From positions 23,598,759 to 23,662,758 of the forward strand of contig NC_044012.1 of assembly GCF_900496995.4 (NCBI RefSeq): a stretch of DNA of 64,000 bases. The letters are read 5' to 3'. The notes below the pieces were generated by a model, which saw only the letters and a list, made by a program, of their open reading frames with translations, did no database searches and was not told the origin of the DNA. The stretch's first letter is position 1. The number at the start of each line of letters is the position of its first letter. Below, one piece after another: positions 34,501 through 46,200 of this stretch. The DNA is from Aquila chrysaetos chrysaetos. Taxonomy: Eukaryota; Chordata; Aves; Accipitriformes; Accipitridae. A program made the position numbers and the translations under genes.

Positions 34501-37500
34501 ATCTGTGAGTACCAGGGTTTATTGTGCTTTTGAGTGGTGTTTGGATTAGAGCTGTAGGCGCTAAGCTGGTTTGGTAGAAATGAGCTTTGGCTTACTGTAA
34601 TAGAGGCTTCACCTGTGACTGGGAGAGTTTAGAAAACTTTTCTTTAATATTCTGTGCTTGGACACTGAACTACAGATCATGTCGGTGAACTGCTGAAAGG
34701 TGGCACCTTTACTAGGGTGCAGTGATGTCTGGTCAAAGCCTGGCTCAGAATGCAGAGCTCCATTGTAAGCACGCTGCCTTCCTGTCCTGATTCGGAAGGA
34801 CTACTGTGTGACAGGATCTTTATTAGCTTAGAATTTTGATATGTATAAAATCAGCAGCCTCCATTAAAGAAGGAAGGACAAAATGTTTTGTTAAAGCAGA
34901 GATTGTTGTTTAGGAGGCACAGTGCCAATGCCTGTATCTCATCTTTATGTAAATGAGAAAAATGAGATAATCTTTCTAAGGAATTAATAGTCATTATTTT
35001 GATTTACTTCCATAAATCACTTTAGTGGGAGGTGATTTTTTTCTAAAATAATTTGTTGTGACAATGCCTTTTCTTGTGCTTCACACCTCTACAGCAGCAA
35101 TGAACTACATGGGACAGTTTTGTCCCTCCCATCCATGAAGGCTGAAAGCCTTTGACTAAACTCAACAATAGCATCAAGGTCTAAAGGAGATAACTCTGGT
35201 TGCTGTATCACTGATTACCCTAATCTGTGGAGTTGCTGGAGATCTCCCAGCTCCAAGGTTGACTTATTGCTAATCTGTAGCCTTAGATGCTCCCTCGTTT
35301 GTTTGTTTATTTTTTTTTTTCCTCTCTTTCTGTAGGTCGAACTCCTCCTCGAAACAACGAGCCCTTTCCAGCCCCTCCGGAGGATGGTGAGTATGAAAAT
35401 GGCCTCTTGGTGGTAATGAGGTTAATGGCCCTCAAAAGAGGGAGAGTTGCATGTCTGCAGAAATGACTACCTGTAGTCTAGCTATATAGAACCTTTGCTC
35501 TCAAATTCCCTTGAAAGGAATAGTCAGTTTCTGCTTTCCCACTTCTTTCCATCTTGGTAGATCCTGTAACTGCAAAGGAAGCAGTGAAACCCAGCCAAGC
35601 TGCAGATGTCCAGACCCCATCGCCAAAGCAAGAACTTGTACGTACTGTATGATCTCTTAATAGCTGTTCACGCTCCCGCTGTGAAAGATATGTGAGTGCT
35701 GGAGACACTATAATTTCTGATCAAGCTGATTCCTTTACTGAAGAGCAGTAGAAGTGCAGCTCCAGTCTTTGTCCTGCCATGTGTCTTGCCTGAGCAGTAG
35801 AATTGAAGGTCAGTCCTCCAACAGGTGATGGCTCCATTGCTTTTGTTTGCTTCTCACACTTGCAGTGGTGTTTCTCCTTGCATCTCAAAATTGGGGCACT
35901 CTGAAGAGAACCAAGTGCCAGATTTCTGCAAGTGCTTGAACTGAGGCTATTTTGTTGCCAAAATCGCAAGCAGCCGATGGGCCACGATACATTATACTGG
36001 CTTCTTTAGAATTCTGTCTTAGCCTTCAGGCTGGCCATGGCCCATTGCCCTAATTTTAGATGCTGGTAACAATGACAGCACTTGGCACTTCTGCTGGGGC
36101 ATCTCCATGTTCTCTGCAAACCTCAGTTACATCTTGGGGTGTACCTGAGAGATACTTTATTGGGTCTTAAACTATGCTAGCAAACTGGAGACTGCTTGTG
36201 CATTAGGACACTGCTGTGAGAGGAAGGTGGGTCGGGAAAAGAAGAACATCAGACTAGGGCCAGACTGTTGCTGCTAGAGCTTTTATCCGATTTCTCCTGC
36301 AGCCTGATCCAGTTCAGAGGCCACCGATTGCCTCCTCAACTCCTTTGACCAGAACAGAGCCGTCGGTGATTCCTGCAGCCAGGAATGAGCCCATTGGCCT
36401 GAAGGCCTCTGACTTTCTACCAGTAAGTATCTCTGGACAAAAGTTTCCAGCCAGTGTCTGTATTAGGTGGCATCAGAAAGGGGGGTCCCCTGAGGTGCAG
36501 AACTGTCTTAGGTGCTTTCTGCAGCCTGCAGTCCTCCGTATTGAATAAGAACATGTTACCTCCTGCTTTCCTTCTGCTTACTTGGTGCTTCCCCTGCCAG
36601 CTTACTCTCCTGCCTCCCAACTGCTTTGACTTGCAGTTCCTGTGGAATTATCACCTCAGGATTGCTGGACCCAGCCCCATTGTGAATGACAGCAGGCTGA
36701 TGCAAACACAGCAACCTTGATCCATGCTCACGAAGAATGTGTTATCAAAGCAGAGAGCGAGGGATGAGACAGAGATGCTGAACAATTCCACATGCTAGAC
36801 AGTGATTCATTTAGAAAATTGGTGTCTACCATTACACATACATAATTATTTCACAGGAATCTTTGCCTCTTGCATCTTGGAGGCCTCTGGCTTCTCTTGG
36901 GATGGTATTCCCTGTCCCAAAAAGGGGGAAGGACCAGAGCATCCTGATGATCCCAAACCCTGAATGTGAACAAAGGAAGTAGTGGTTCCAGCATGGCTTG
37001 GGCAAATTGACAGCCTAATAATTGTGTAACATTTATGTTTTGTAATAAAATTTGCCGATTTCAGATGAATGCTTCACATTAAAAAAAAGGGTTTACATGA
37101 AGTCATTTCTTAATCAAAATATATTGGTTTTGAAAACTTACTTTTAATTTACGTTTTTTTAATTTTGAGAGTTTTTCCAAAGCTCCAAACATGTTTGTGA
37201 TTGATGTAGCAAGTAAAATCAGAACAAATTGAGCATTTCCATTTCAAAATGCTTTTAAAACAATCTGCAAGGAAGTTGGTATTGACTGGCGCTCTGTATG
37301 CCAAAATCAGCTCTCACCTAGGCCAGAGAAAGCTCCTACCCTTCTGTGCCATCCTGCTCTATTATTGCTGCTCTGTTGGTGTCTGTACTTTCAGGCTGTG
37401 AAAAACCAAAGCCAGACCGAGCTCGTGGATGAGGAAGCCATGTCCCAGATCAGGAAAGGCCATGAGACCATGTGTGTGGTGCTCACCAGCCGCCACAAGA

Positions 37501-40035
37501 ATCTGGACACTGTGCGGGCTGTATGGAGCACTGGTGACATCAAGGCAAGGATATGGAGAATACTTGAGGCTCATGAGGGGAGCAGCTGAGCAGCTCTTTT
37601 GGCTTGTCTGGGGCTGATTCTGCCTCTCACACAAATTGCAGGGTGTCACAGCTTTTATCCCCAGGGGTGCACCTCAGAGTGCTGCTGTGTCCCACCTGCA
37701 GTTGAATGGTCACAAAGAAATGTGGAGAAAACTTTCTCATGCGAGAGTTATCTTCTCTTCCCTAGCCAACTCAATGTTTCCTCTACCTTGTTTTTGAAAA
37801 GTGGCCCTTGATATTAATTGCATTAGCCTAGCCAGTTTGAGCTTTGTAATAGATGATGACTTCTTCCCCTTCTCTCTCAGAACTCTGTGGACTCTGCAGT
37901 GGCGATCAACGATCTGTCTGTTGTTGTGGACCTCTTGAATATTGTCAACCAAAAAGCGTGAGTCCTGGGTGGGGGCAGCCCCTGGGATACCCAAGAACCA
38001 TCTGGCTGGGTATTGGGAGCGCTGCATTGTAGCTGCCTCGTGGCCATGGCAGCGTGAAATGCATGTATGTGCTCGTAGTCAGATCTTCAAGTCTGCAGTG
38101 CTGGTAACTGCTGGAGTTGTATGGGGCCTTTTCTGTAGGCAAATGATTTCTCGCAAGGAAAATCGAAGTCTTGGGGCTTCATAAAGTGATTGTGCTGAGA
38201 ATCAATAAAATATGTCAGAACCTGCTGCTTTCTATCACAAGGGGGAGTCAGTGAACTTGCTCAGTAAACTTGAGTGTCGCTGCCTGGATTTTTTTTTTCA
38301 GAAAGCATTATTTGTGTCTACTCAGCCTTGTAAAGTCTCAGTCTCTGGTCTCAGAACATGTCCTTTTCTTTTCAGGTCTCTCTGGAAGCTGGATTTGTGT
38401 ACTATTATCCTGCCGCAGATAGAAAAACTACTCCAAAGTAAATATGAAAGGTGAGGCCCCAAGAACATGGATGTGCTTGAGGGACAAGGTGTGGATATTC
38501 ATAGGAGAGCTCCACTGGGTATTTTGTAGCTGAAAGAAAATCCTGAAAAATCACAGCAGATGCAGTATAATGCCGATACGATGCCTGGAAAAGAGCAATG
38601 GAGCTGCCAAGTGTGTGTGGGAAAAGATATGGAAAGTATGCACGGGCAAGAAGAGCAGGATGTTGAGATTTGGCGTAGGTGTGTTGGACTGAAAGCAGCT
38701 CTGGCAGCCAGGAGGGGTCAAATCGATGTGAAACAAGTGGGCTCTGCGCGCTGATGGGAATGAAACTGTCAGCTTGGGACAAGCGGAATGAAGTCCTGCA
38801 ACAGCCTTGGGGTCACTTGGAAGACTGCTTTGAACCTCATCATTAGGTGGCAAAAAAATGCAGCCTCTCTCAAGATGGAGTTTCTGCCTTCTTACTGGGA
38901 GAGAGGCTTCTGCCAAGTCCCCTCGGCAGGACATCTCTGCTCTTGAGCAGAAAGGTCCCACTCTGCAGGGTATGTGCCAGGACCTTTCAAAAGGGCTCAC
39001 TTTGTCAGTCTTGACATGAACCAAGATCGTGTTGGTACTTGGCTGTTGCTCTCCTTATCAGGTTCCATGTGGTGGAGTGGGGGTTGTTTGAGTAGATTAT
39101 CCCCAGTGACTGGATGTGAGTGAGGGCTATGTGCTGGGGGGACAGGAATGAAATTCAAGTGGGACCCAATTCTCTGTTTGTTTTTCAGTTATGTGCAGAC
39201 TGGCTGCACCTCCCTGAAACTCATTCTCCAGAGATTCCTGCCACTGATCACAGACATCCTCGCTGCACCACCTTCTGTCGGAGTGGACATCACCAGAGAG
39301 GAAAGGTGAGGCGCTTACTCACCTCCACTTGCTCCCTTTTTGAACCAGCCTTTCTCTTGGGTGAGCTTTGCTCCTCGTGATACTAGACTGGGCATGCCTT
39401 CCCTTTTGTCTGCAAACACCAAACCCTCCTGCTCTGAGAAAAAGACCAAGGACTGCTTTTCCCTCTGTCACTGTGTATTGAGTCATACCTCAACAAAGTG
39501 TGATTATGTCAGGAGTAAAAACACCCTGTGGCTTCACCCTCTACCTCACAAGACACATGAGTTGTCAGCCAGGCCCTGGATTTCCAGTTTATTCACAGGA
39601 TAGCTCTGCTCTGAGAATTGGCCCTCCGAAACCAGCACCTCCTCCCTCCTTGGACTTTACTGCCAAAGGGGAGAAGAGGAGTGAAAGAGCCCTTATGTGG
39701 ATGCCATTCTCCTGTGTCATCAGGATGTGGGCTGAATACATGGTGTTTCTGCAGAGCCATGTTCATGTTTCAGCCTCTTCCAGGCCACTTGCAGGGCTTG
39801 TGTTTTCTCTCCTGCTTGAGTTGCATCTTTGGCGCTACAGGAACAAGCACATCTCTTCAGCAGCTGAGGATTCATGCTGTGTCTGCTGTCTGTTTTTTGC
39901 AGGCTCCATAAATGCAAGCTGTGCTACAAGCAGCTGAAAAACATCAGCAACATCGTCAAGAACAAGTCTGGGCTCAGTGGCCGCCATGGTAGTGCCTTCC
40001 GGGAACTGCATCTCCTCATGGCTGTCCTGGAGTGA
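22575..40035 (+). CDS. KATNB1: Katanin p80 WD40-containing subunit B1
   Basis: p80 targets and regulates the katanin p60 AAA ATPase, which severs microtubules at centrosomes, spindle poles and cilia. Coding exons: 22575-22614, 25290-25420, 27571-27688, 29497-29597, 30138-30179, 30865-30948, 31951-32066, 33139-33210, 33476-33626, 34060-34247, 34374-34504 (or from 34371), 35336-35386, 35561-35637, 36303-36422, 37395-37544, 37881-37957, 38376-38450, 39189-39305, 39903-40035 (TGA). The sum is 1974 nt, 657 residues (human 655), with no internal stop. Six WD40 repeats lie at about residues 18-265, with GH...W-D signatures such as [14 protein letters not shown] Ser/Pro-rich linker follows (about 300-475), containing [14 protein letters not shown] and [14 protein letters not shown]. 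The con80 domain (about 495-657), which binds p60 and CAMSAPs, contains [19 protein letters not shown] and [19 protein letters not shown]. The ATG has G at -3 and +4. One intron is GC-AG (37545-37880). Confidence 0.97.
30828..30845 (+). repeat. Poly(A) tract in KATNB1 intron 5
   Basis: About 17 A close upstream of the acceptor of the exon at 30865. No flanking retroposon was recognised. Confidence 0.7.
31737..31770 (+). repeat. A-rich tract in KATNB1 intron 6
   Basis: An A-run interrupted by single G residues. It may be a degenerated retroposon tail or a simple low-complexity repeat. Confidence 0.65.
32560..33116 (+). mobile_element. CR1 non-LTR retroposon, 5'-truncated, with ORF2 C-terminal coding remnant
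   Basis: The stretch reads like the 3' end of a chicken-repeat-1 LINE in sense orientation to KATNB1. A single open frame (32563-33030, 155 codons) encodes the known C-terminal part of the CR1 reverse-transcriptase polyprotein ([60 protein letters not shown]). The 3' tail has the usual CR1 end: GTTGGACTTGATGATCTTAA, then TTCCAACCTAAATGATTC, then a degenerate ATTCT-type octamer repeat (33098-33116). The element lacks its 5' end and catalytic domains, so it is immobile. It ends about 22 bp before the acceptor of KATNB1 exon 8. Confidence 0.9.
37545..37880 (+). other. Non-canonical GC-AG intron of KATNB1
   Basis: Exon 15 ends GACATCAAG and the intron starts GCAAGG, not GT. It ends with CTCTCTCAG before AACTCTGTGGACTC. 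Joining in phase 0 gives [15 protein letters not shown], which matches the human p80 order [15 protein letters not shown]. No GT nearby would keep this frame. The flanking CAAG|GCAAGG fits the strong consensus that GC donors usually need. Confidence 0.85.
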
Positions 40036-40915
40036 CAGCCATCACCTCCTCATGCGCAAACACAGGTGGCCAAGCTCCCCTCTGCTCTTGGCCCAGCTGG
40101 ATTTCACCTCTCTCCGTGTCTCCATCTTCCACCCCAACCCCCCCTCCCCCCAGCACGGTAGGGAAGTGGAATCTCACTGACTGGTTGCCTCCCCAGTCCT
40201 GGTGCCTTACGGGCTGGATGGAGGACCTGAGTGGAGAGACATCTGTGCTGTGTGAGGGGACCTGGCTGTTGGTGGGCCCTGCAAAGCCCCTGTAGGAAAG
40301 CAGCTTCATTTCAGCTCTTCATCTGAGCTCTCAGCTGCTCTGTCTCTATGTGCTGGCCTTTCCCTGATGGGAGGGCTCTGAGACTGCTGTCACCCCTCCT
40401 TCACCCATGTGTGCTGTCGGTTCTTGTTGCTTGGCTCTGTGGGCTGGGGCTGACTGGCCCCGCTCTCTTTGAGTGGCATGCTGAGGACTGCAGCATCCAC
40501 CCCACAAAAGCCTGCTGGGGGGTGGAGTGCCCTTTCCCTACAGAAGGGACTTCAACTGCCGTGTGGGACTGGCCCTTTTGGCTTGCTTCATCAAACATGA
40601 GCCAGGACACTGTGCCACTGCCTGGTGTGTAGTCCCAAGGACCTGTATCGAGAGGAGGCTGTCTCTTGGCTTCTCAAAAATCCCTGCTGGCACCCTGGGC
40701 CGCAGAAGATGATTATCTTCAGACTGTTGCTGGGAAGTAAGGTCTACCTGGATCTGTTAAAATATGTGACTTAAACAGGACTTAATGTATGTGTTTGCCT
40801 TTGGGGGTAGGGATTTGGGAGGGTGGAGGGACATGGACTAATGTCTTTCTATATCCACTGGACTGCTCTTAAAGGGTTTTTTTTTTTCCAATAAATATCT
40901 GTCAGAACCTTTCTG
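40036..40915 (+). other. KATNB1: KATNB1 3' UTR
   Basis: Runs from the TGA at 40033-40035 to just past the first AATAAA (40890-40895). A second AATAAA (41032-41037) would give a longer 3' UTR. It contains GC-rich and T-rich patches but no supported ORF. Confidence 0.65.
40890..40895 (+). terminator. KATNB1 poly(A) signal
   Basis: A canonical AATAAA directly after a T-run, with a GT/T-rich downstream region (CTGTCAGAACCTTTCTGTCC). It lies about 860 nt after the stop codon. Confidence 0.65.
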
Positions 40916-41031
40916 TCCCTCTTTCTTCTTTCCTGTTGGGAAAGAGGTTCCTGTTGGTGCTTCCCCTGCTCCTCCCAGCCTGTCTCCCATTTTATACACT
41001 GGAGCCTGTTCTCCAGGAAACTGTAACTTAT

Positions 41032-41037
41032 AATAAA
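41032..41037 (+). terminator. Second, distal KATNB1 poly(A) signal
   Basis: AATAAA in an AT-rich patch, followed by ATTAAA about 5 bp later and a T-rich stretch and GTTGTGTT. Alternative use of this and the upstream site is inferred. Confidence 0.45.
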
Positions 41038-41039
41038 TT

Positions 41040-42060
41040 TTATTAAAAGATTTGTAACTTTTTAAAAAAAGTTGTGTTAAATGCCTGAATCTCTTGAAGT
41101 ACTGTTCGTTCACCTTGGCGCAGCTCCTGGCTGGGAGCGTCCAGGGAAAGCAGGGCTCTGGTCCCTGCGTGTCCTATGGGGAAGCTGGCCATTCTCACCC
41201 TGCTGGGAGGCTGTAGTGAGTAAGTGGATGCAGTGGGCAAGGCGGAGAGACAGCAGTAGCCAGTTGGCTTGCTGAAACCCTGGGGGAGGTTTCATTCTGC
41301 TGGGTAGTTCCCAGCCCAAAGAGCAACGTCATTGTTTGCGGCTTGTACTTCTCCCTGGCCTGATGCAGATCTCCTCCCTGCTCAATTTCTAGCAGATCTT
41401 GGTGTGGTGGCAGTGCCTTGCCTATGTGGTTTTCTTTCCGTGAGCTGAGCCAGGTGCTGGTGTTTGGGGATGTGGGAGTGTATAGTGGGGCCAGCAGGAA
41501 AGCTAAAGCCAACCCCCACCTTGCTGATACTTCATCCAAACACAGTCAAGTTTTAGGACCAAAGGGGAGCATCCTGCTCCTCTGCTCCATGGTTCTGGAG
41601 GAGGTGGCTCTCATGGTGGCTCACGCAGCAAGAGGCCATAGCAGGACCAGGGCTGAAGATGCTGCCTGCTGTGAGCACTCCAAAACTCACTATGTGTGTC
41701 CTGCATCCACTGCAGCTGCTTGCTGCCTCACCCCGGGGGCTCTCTGGTGATAATCCCATGCCTGGAGCCAACCAAGGTGTGAAAAAGCTCCTCCAGCCCA
41801 CAGAGCTGGAAGAAGCATGAGATGAAGCAAGATGCTGCAGTGCTGGGGTTTACTTAGGGTTTAACAACTCAATCTCCTGCTAATTAAGGGAGCTCCATAG
41901 CTGCAAACTGGGGTGGGGGCTGTGCTGGCAGGCTTGTGGGAGGAGGAAGTTAATGGGCTTTTCCAGCTGTGGGGAGATGCTGTGCAAGCAGCAATGGGGA
42001 GGGAGCACCCACTCCGAGCAGGGCTCAAACCTGCTGCAGGGAAATAAGAGCAGTGCAGGA
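41040..42060. other. Interval between the convergent KATNB1 and KIFC3 3' ends
   Basis: About 1 kb between the last plus-strand and last minus-strand poly(A) signals. Open frames here show no recognisable protein similarity. I see no gene. Confidence 0.5.
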
Positions 42061-42076
42061 GGACTGGCTTTAACAG

Positions 42077-42082
42077 TTTATT
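42077..42082 (-). terminator. KIFC3 poly(A) signal (distal)
   Basis: TTTATT on the plus strand is AATAAA on the minus strand, about 1.16 kb after the KIFC3 stop. T-runs at 42110-42125 and 42181-42197 (A-runs on the transcript strand) lie just before it. Confidence 0.5.
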
Positions 42083-43242
42083 TAAAATAAGTTTTGTTAC
42101 AAAACAGGATTTTTTTTTTTTTTACTTATTAAAATACATAGAAACATCTAATTTTACAAAAGGCTAAATTTATTTTTCCCTTTTTTTTTTTTTTTTAAAT
42201 AGAGTACACTGTGGAAGAGTGAGAGGAGAGGGCTGCGGTGGGAAGGAGCTATCAGTGCATCGTCCAGTCGGTTATTTGCGGCAGGAGGAAGCCTACCCAT
42301 GGGTGGGTGCTCAGCGGTGCAAGGCACAGTGCCATCTCCTCTGACCCCACCTGCAAGCCACTGTCCCAACACATAATCCAACAGGCTTTTGGGCTGGAGT
42401 TTTGGGGGGGAGGGGTTTGTTTGTTTTCAACTTGTTTTCCATTCCAAGACCATGTAAACAGGTAAATATTTCAAACACTTTCATCTCGACCACACTGTGA
42501 TCTCTCTTGACAAGACAACTGGTAAATAACTTTACAATAGCTCCATTTGAGACTGCTAAATCCACCCTGGTGCTGTGTAACACAGGCAGCCCTGCGACCA
42601 TTCTCCCTCTGTGCCAGGGCAGCTGGTGCAGGGCCCTGGCAGCACTGGCACCACGATGAATGGCAGCTTGGCTCATGCACGGCACTGGTGTGCCTTCATG
42701 CAACAACAGGGCTTGAGAAACCTACGGGGAAAGGAGCTGCTGGGATTTTTTTTCTGGCTTAAAATGGAGGAAGCACTGCTCCGAAAGACATCAGGCAGCT
42801 AGTCTGGATGCAGTCTTGGGGGAGCTGTGGCCAGGCTGGCCCCATGGTGATAGCAGAGACATGTCCAGGGGTTCGCCTGGCTCCAAGTCCCCTCCAGACA
42901 GATACCTTGACTGTTGTTAAAGCTGGAAAGATGGAGGGAGCACCCAGCAGCTCCCTGCTCTGGCTAAAAACAGCTGTCCAGCAAAAATAAGTCAGAGCTG
43001 AGCATCTGAGGGGGCAGATCCCTGCCCAGCACCACCGCCCCCCCCCGCTAAGAGAGGGGTCTGGCTGCTGGGAGAGCTCAGCCCCGTGCTGCTCATGGCG
43101 AGAGGTGCCATCACCCTCTGGTCGTGGGTCCTGGTGGGCAAGGGGATGGCACCGAAGCCTTCATGTCTTCCAGCAGCCAGCTCTTGGTAGCACCATGAGG
43201 GGCTGGTTCCTGCAGTGGGTTTGGTGCCAGGGCTGGCACTTG
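42083..43242 (-). other. KIFC3: KIFC3 3' UTR
   Basis: Minus-strand sequence between the TGA (43243-43245) and the poly(A) signals. GC-rich next to the stop, and AT-rich with A-runs at the far end. No ORF here is supported. Confidence 0.55.
42169..42174 (-). terminator. KIFC3 poly(A) signal (proximal)
   Basis: A second minus-strand AATAAA, about 90 bp upstream of the distal one in transcript terms. Either or both may be used. Confidence 0.45.
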
Positions 43243-46200
43243 TCACACGGGGACTGGCCTCAGCTTCCCTGGGGATGGAGACACACGTGGGTCACACCAG
43301 GCAGGGGACAGGGCCATTGCTGCCCCAGCCCCATCCGGTGGCATTTCAGCAGGTGCTGCGTTGAGCTGGTACCGCAAGCATCCCCATGAGCATCCCCGCG
43401 AGTGGCACTTCCCAGCACCCCTGCCCTGCCCGGGAAGCGGGGCCAAAGCAGAGCCCTCCACCAGCTCCCAGCTGCAGGCACTCACCTGGCAGCCCTGGCT
43501 GCCCCTAATTCAGGCTGAAATCGAAGGGGAGAGAAGTTCAGCCCAAGGGCACTGCCACTGCCCTGCATCACCGCTCCCCCTGCACAACCCCAGCCGCCCA
43601 CAGCAGCTTTGCACCGGGGTGCTCTTGGGGAAGTGCTAACCAGGCTCCCGATGGCTAATTAGCCATTAGTTAATGAGGTGATTACAAATCAACTAGCTCC
43701 CCCACACAGGCTTTGCCTGCCAGTGTCTGGCTGGGACAAGGCTGGCGGCAGGAGCCTCCTCTGATGGAGGGACCCCGGCCAGGCAGACGGGGTGCAGAGT
43801 GGGACCACGGTGCCCCACCACCCACCTGAGGTCTGGAGCTTTCTGCGGATGGAGGCGGCACGGCCGGAGAGCTGCCCCGGGCTGGGGGACGCGTGGCCCC
43901 GGCCAGAGGGTGCCACGGTCCCCGGCGAGTCACCCTGGGGGGAGATGGGGCACGGCCCCAGGGTCAGCCCATGCCAGTCCCCAGAGGGAAGGAATGGGGA
44001 TGGGCTCACGGGCAGATTGTGCCTGCCTGGGTAGGGACGCCCAAATATGCTCTGGGGGTCCCACAGGGTTGCTGCAAAACAGGGCTTGGGAGAAGCAAGG
44101 TGGCAGCATCGGCTGGATGCCACCGCTTGGGGACAGCCTGCATCCCGCCGGGTGATGCTCCCCAACAGAGGTGTCTCCAGGGGACACTCAACAGCAAACA
44201 GCCCTGGGAACCACATGTAGGGGCAAAACAGGGGGACCCCCTGGGGTGATGGGGAAGAGGAAGGGCACCGGCGGCGGCCCCTCGGTTACCTCCAGCTGCT
44301 CCTGGCTGGGCCAGGAGGCCAGCTCAGCCTTGCGGGAGACGGGACCCAGCTCCACTGAGCGAACCCTCTCGGCGAACTTCAAGGAGCACAGCGTCTCGCT
44401 GGTGTTTTTCTCAGCGGGGGAGACCTGCGGTCAGGCAGGAGCAGGCAGAAAGTCACCCTGCCGCCTGCCTGCACGCCCCCAGGGCTCCCCCGCCCCGGCA
44501 AACGCTCCGGGCCGGCGAGATGCTATTATTAACCCGCCGCTCCCAGGATAGCCCCATCCATCCATGCCCGGGCCAGCGTCTGAGCCAGCCGGATCCCCTG
44601 TCACCAACTGCCCTGGCGCGCGGGACAGCCGGAAAAAGCCGCAGCAGGTGGCAGGGGCTCAGGCACCCCTGAGGGGGCTCGGTGCAGGGGCAAGCACATG
44701 GCGGGGGTCACAGGGCAGGGATGGAAGAGCTGCCAGAGCATAAAATCCTCCCAGCAAGAGAGGGAATGGGGAGATGCCAACATGCAAGGACACCTTGCCC
44801 ATAGGGACAGCACCTGTGTGCAGGCAGGGAGGGCAGGATCGCAGACCTCCCAGTTCATCCCCCCATCCCTCGGCCTTGTCTGGGGTGCAGAGATGGGGAC
44901 AGAGCTGCCCCTGGCACCGTGGGTGCAGACTGGAGGATGTCCCCATCGGCAAGCCCAGTCCCCTGGTCCCAGCCCAGCTCCTGCCTCCAACATGCCCCCC
45001 CCCCCCAGCACTGGGGTGAGCAGGGACCAAACTCATCCCAAAAACAGTGCCGACAAGCCGCGGGGATGCCGACAGGCACCGGGTCCCCAGCCCCTACCTG
45101 CACCATCATGAGGGTCTTGCTGTCGCCGCTGAGGGAGTCCTGCAGCAGGTAGGTCAGCTTGGAGTTGCGGAAGGGCACGTGGCCTTGCCGGGAGCGCAGG
45201 GCGTAAATGACGTCACCCAATGCCGAGAGGGACTTGTTGATGTGCTGCGCCTCGCGGAGCCGGCTGCCCTCTGCGCCCGACCGCCCGACCCGCTCCGATC
45301 CCGCCAGGTCCACCAGGTTCAGCTTCCCTAGGGACACACAGCCAAAGCCCCGCGCCAGCTGGCGTCAGTGCCTGACCCCGCGTACCCCTGGGGATGCCGC
45401 GGCCCAGACACCCCGGTGAGGGGCTTGCTGTCTGGCACCCACCTGTGGTGCGGAGCCCCGTGCTGCGGTCAAGGCCACGGACCGTGACGATGAGGAGGGC
45501 ATGGGAGCGGGAGCTGTGCTCATTCAGGTTGGTGCACTCCGTTGCCCGGTTGACGTGGCCGAACTCAAAGACCTGGGGGAGCCCAGGGAGGTGGGGGGTG
45601 AGGCCAGCCTGCCCCAAACCCACCACAACCCCTGCCACGACCCGGGGACCCCCGGGGCTGTAACCTGAGCTACAGCCCTCCAACGAGGTGCCTGGTCCAT
45701 CGGGGTGATGACTGCTGTCAGGTCTCAGCCTGGGTGACACACCGAAGGCAGAGGGTGACAGGCAGGGCACTGTGGTGACAGCCGGCATCCCACTAATCCC
45801 CTGGGAGCCACTGGGGCCCCACACTTTTATTTTTAACCCCCTGTGGCTCACCCCATGGGACAGTGACCGTTACATCGCACCCAGGGACCTATTTTGGTCT
45901 CTGTCACTCCCCGGTACTTCAGAAATGCTCCCGAATCGGGGGGGTCACACACTAGCGACACTTCCCCCCCGCCCCAGTTCATCGTGCCACCCTCCTGCTC
46001 CCACCGCCCCCCATCTCCCCGCACCTTGTTGATGTCCTCCACGCTCTGCACCCTGAACTCGGTCAGCCCAGGCACGTAGAGCTGCCCACTGCCATCGGGG
46101 CACAGCTTGATCTCCAGCTTCTCCTGTGGCTCCTTCCCCAGCAAGTCCCTGGGAAAAAGGGTACCCATCACCATCCCCACCCCGGGGGGATGACAGGAGC

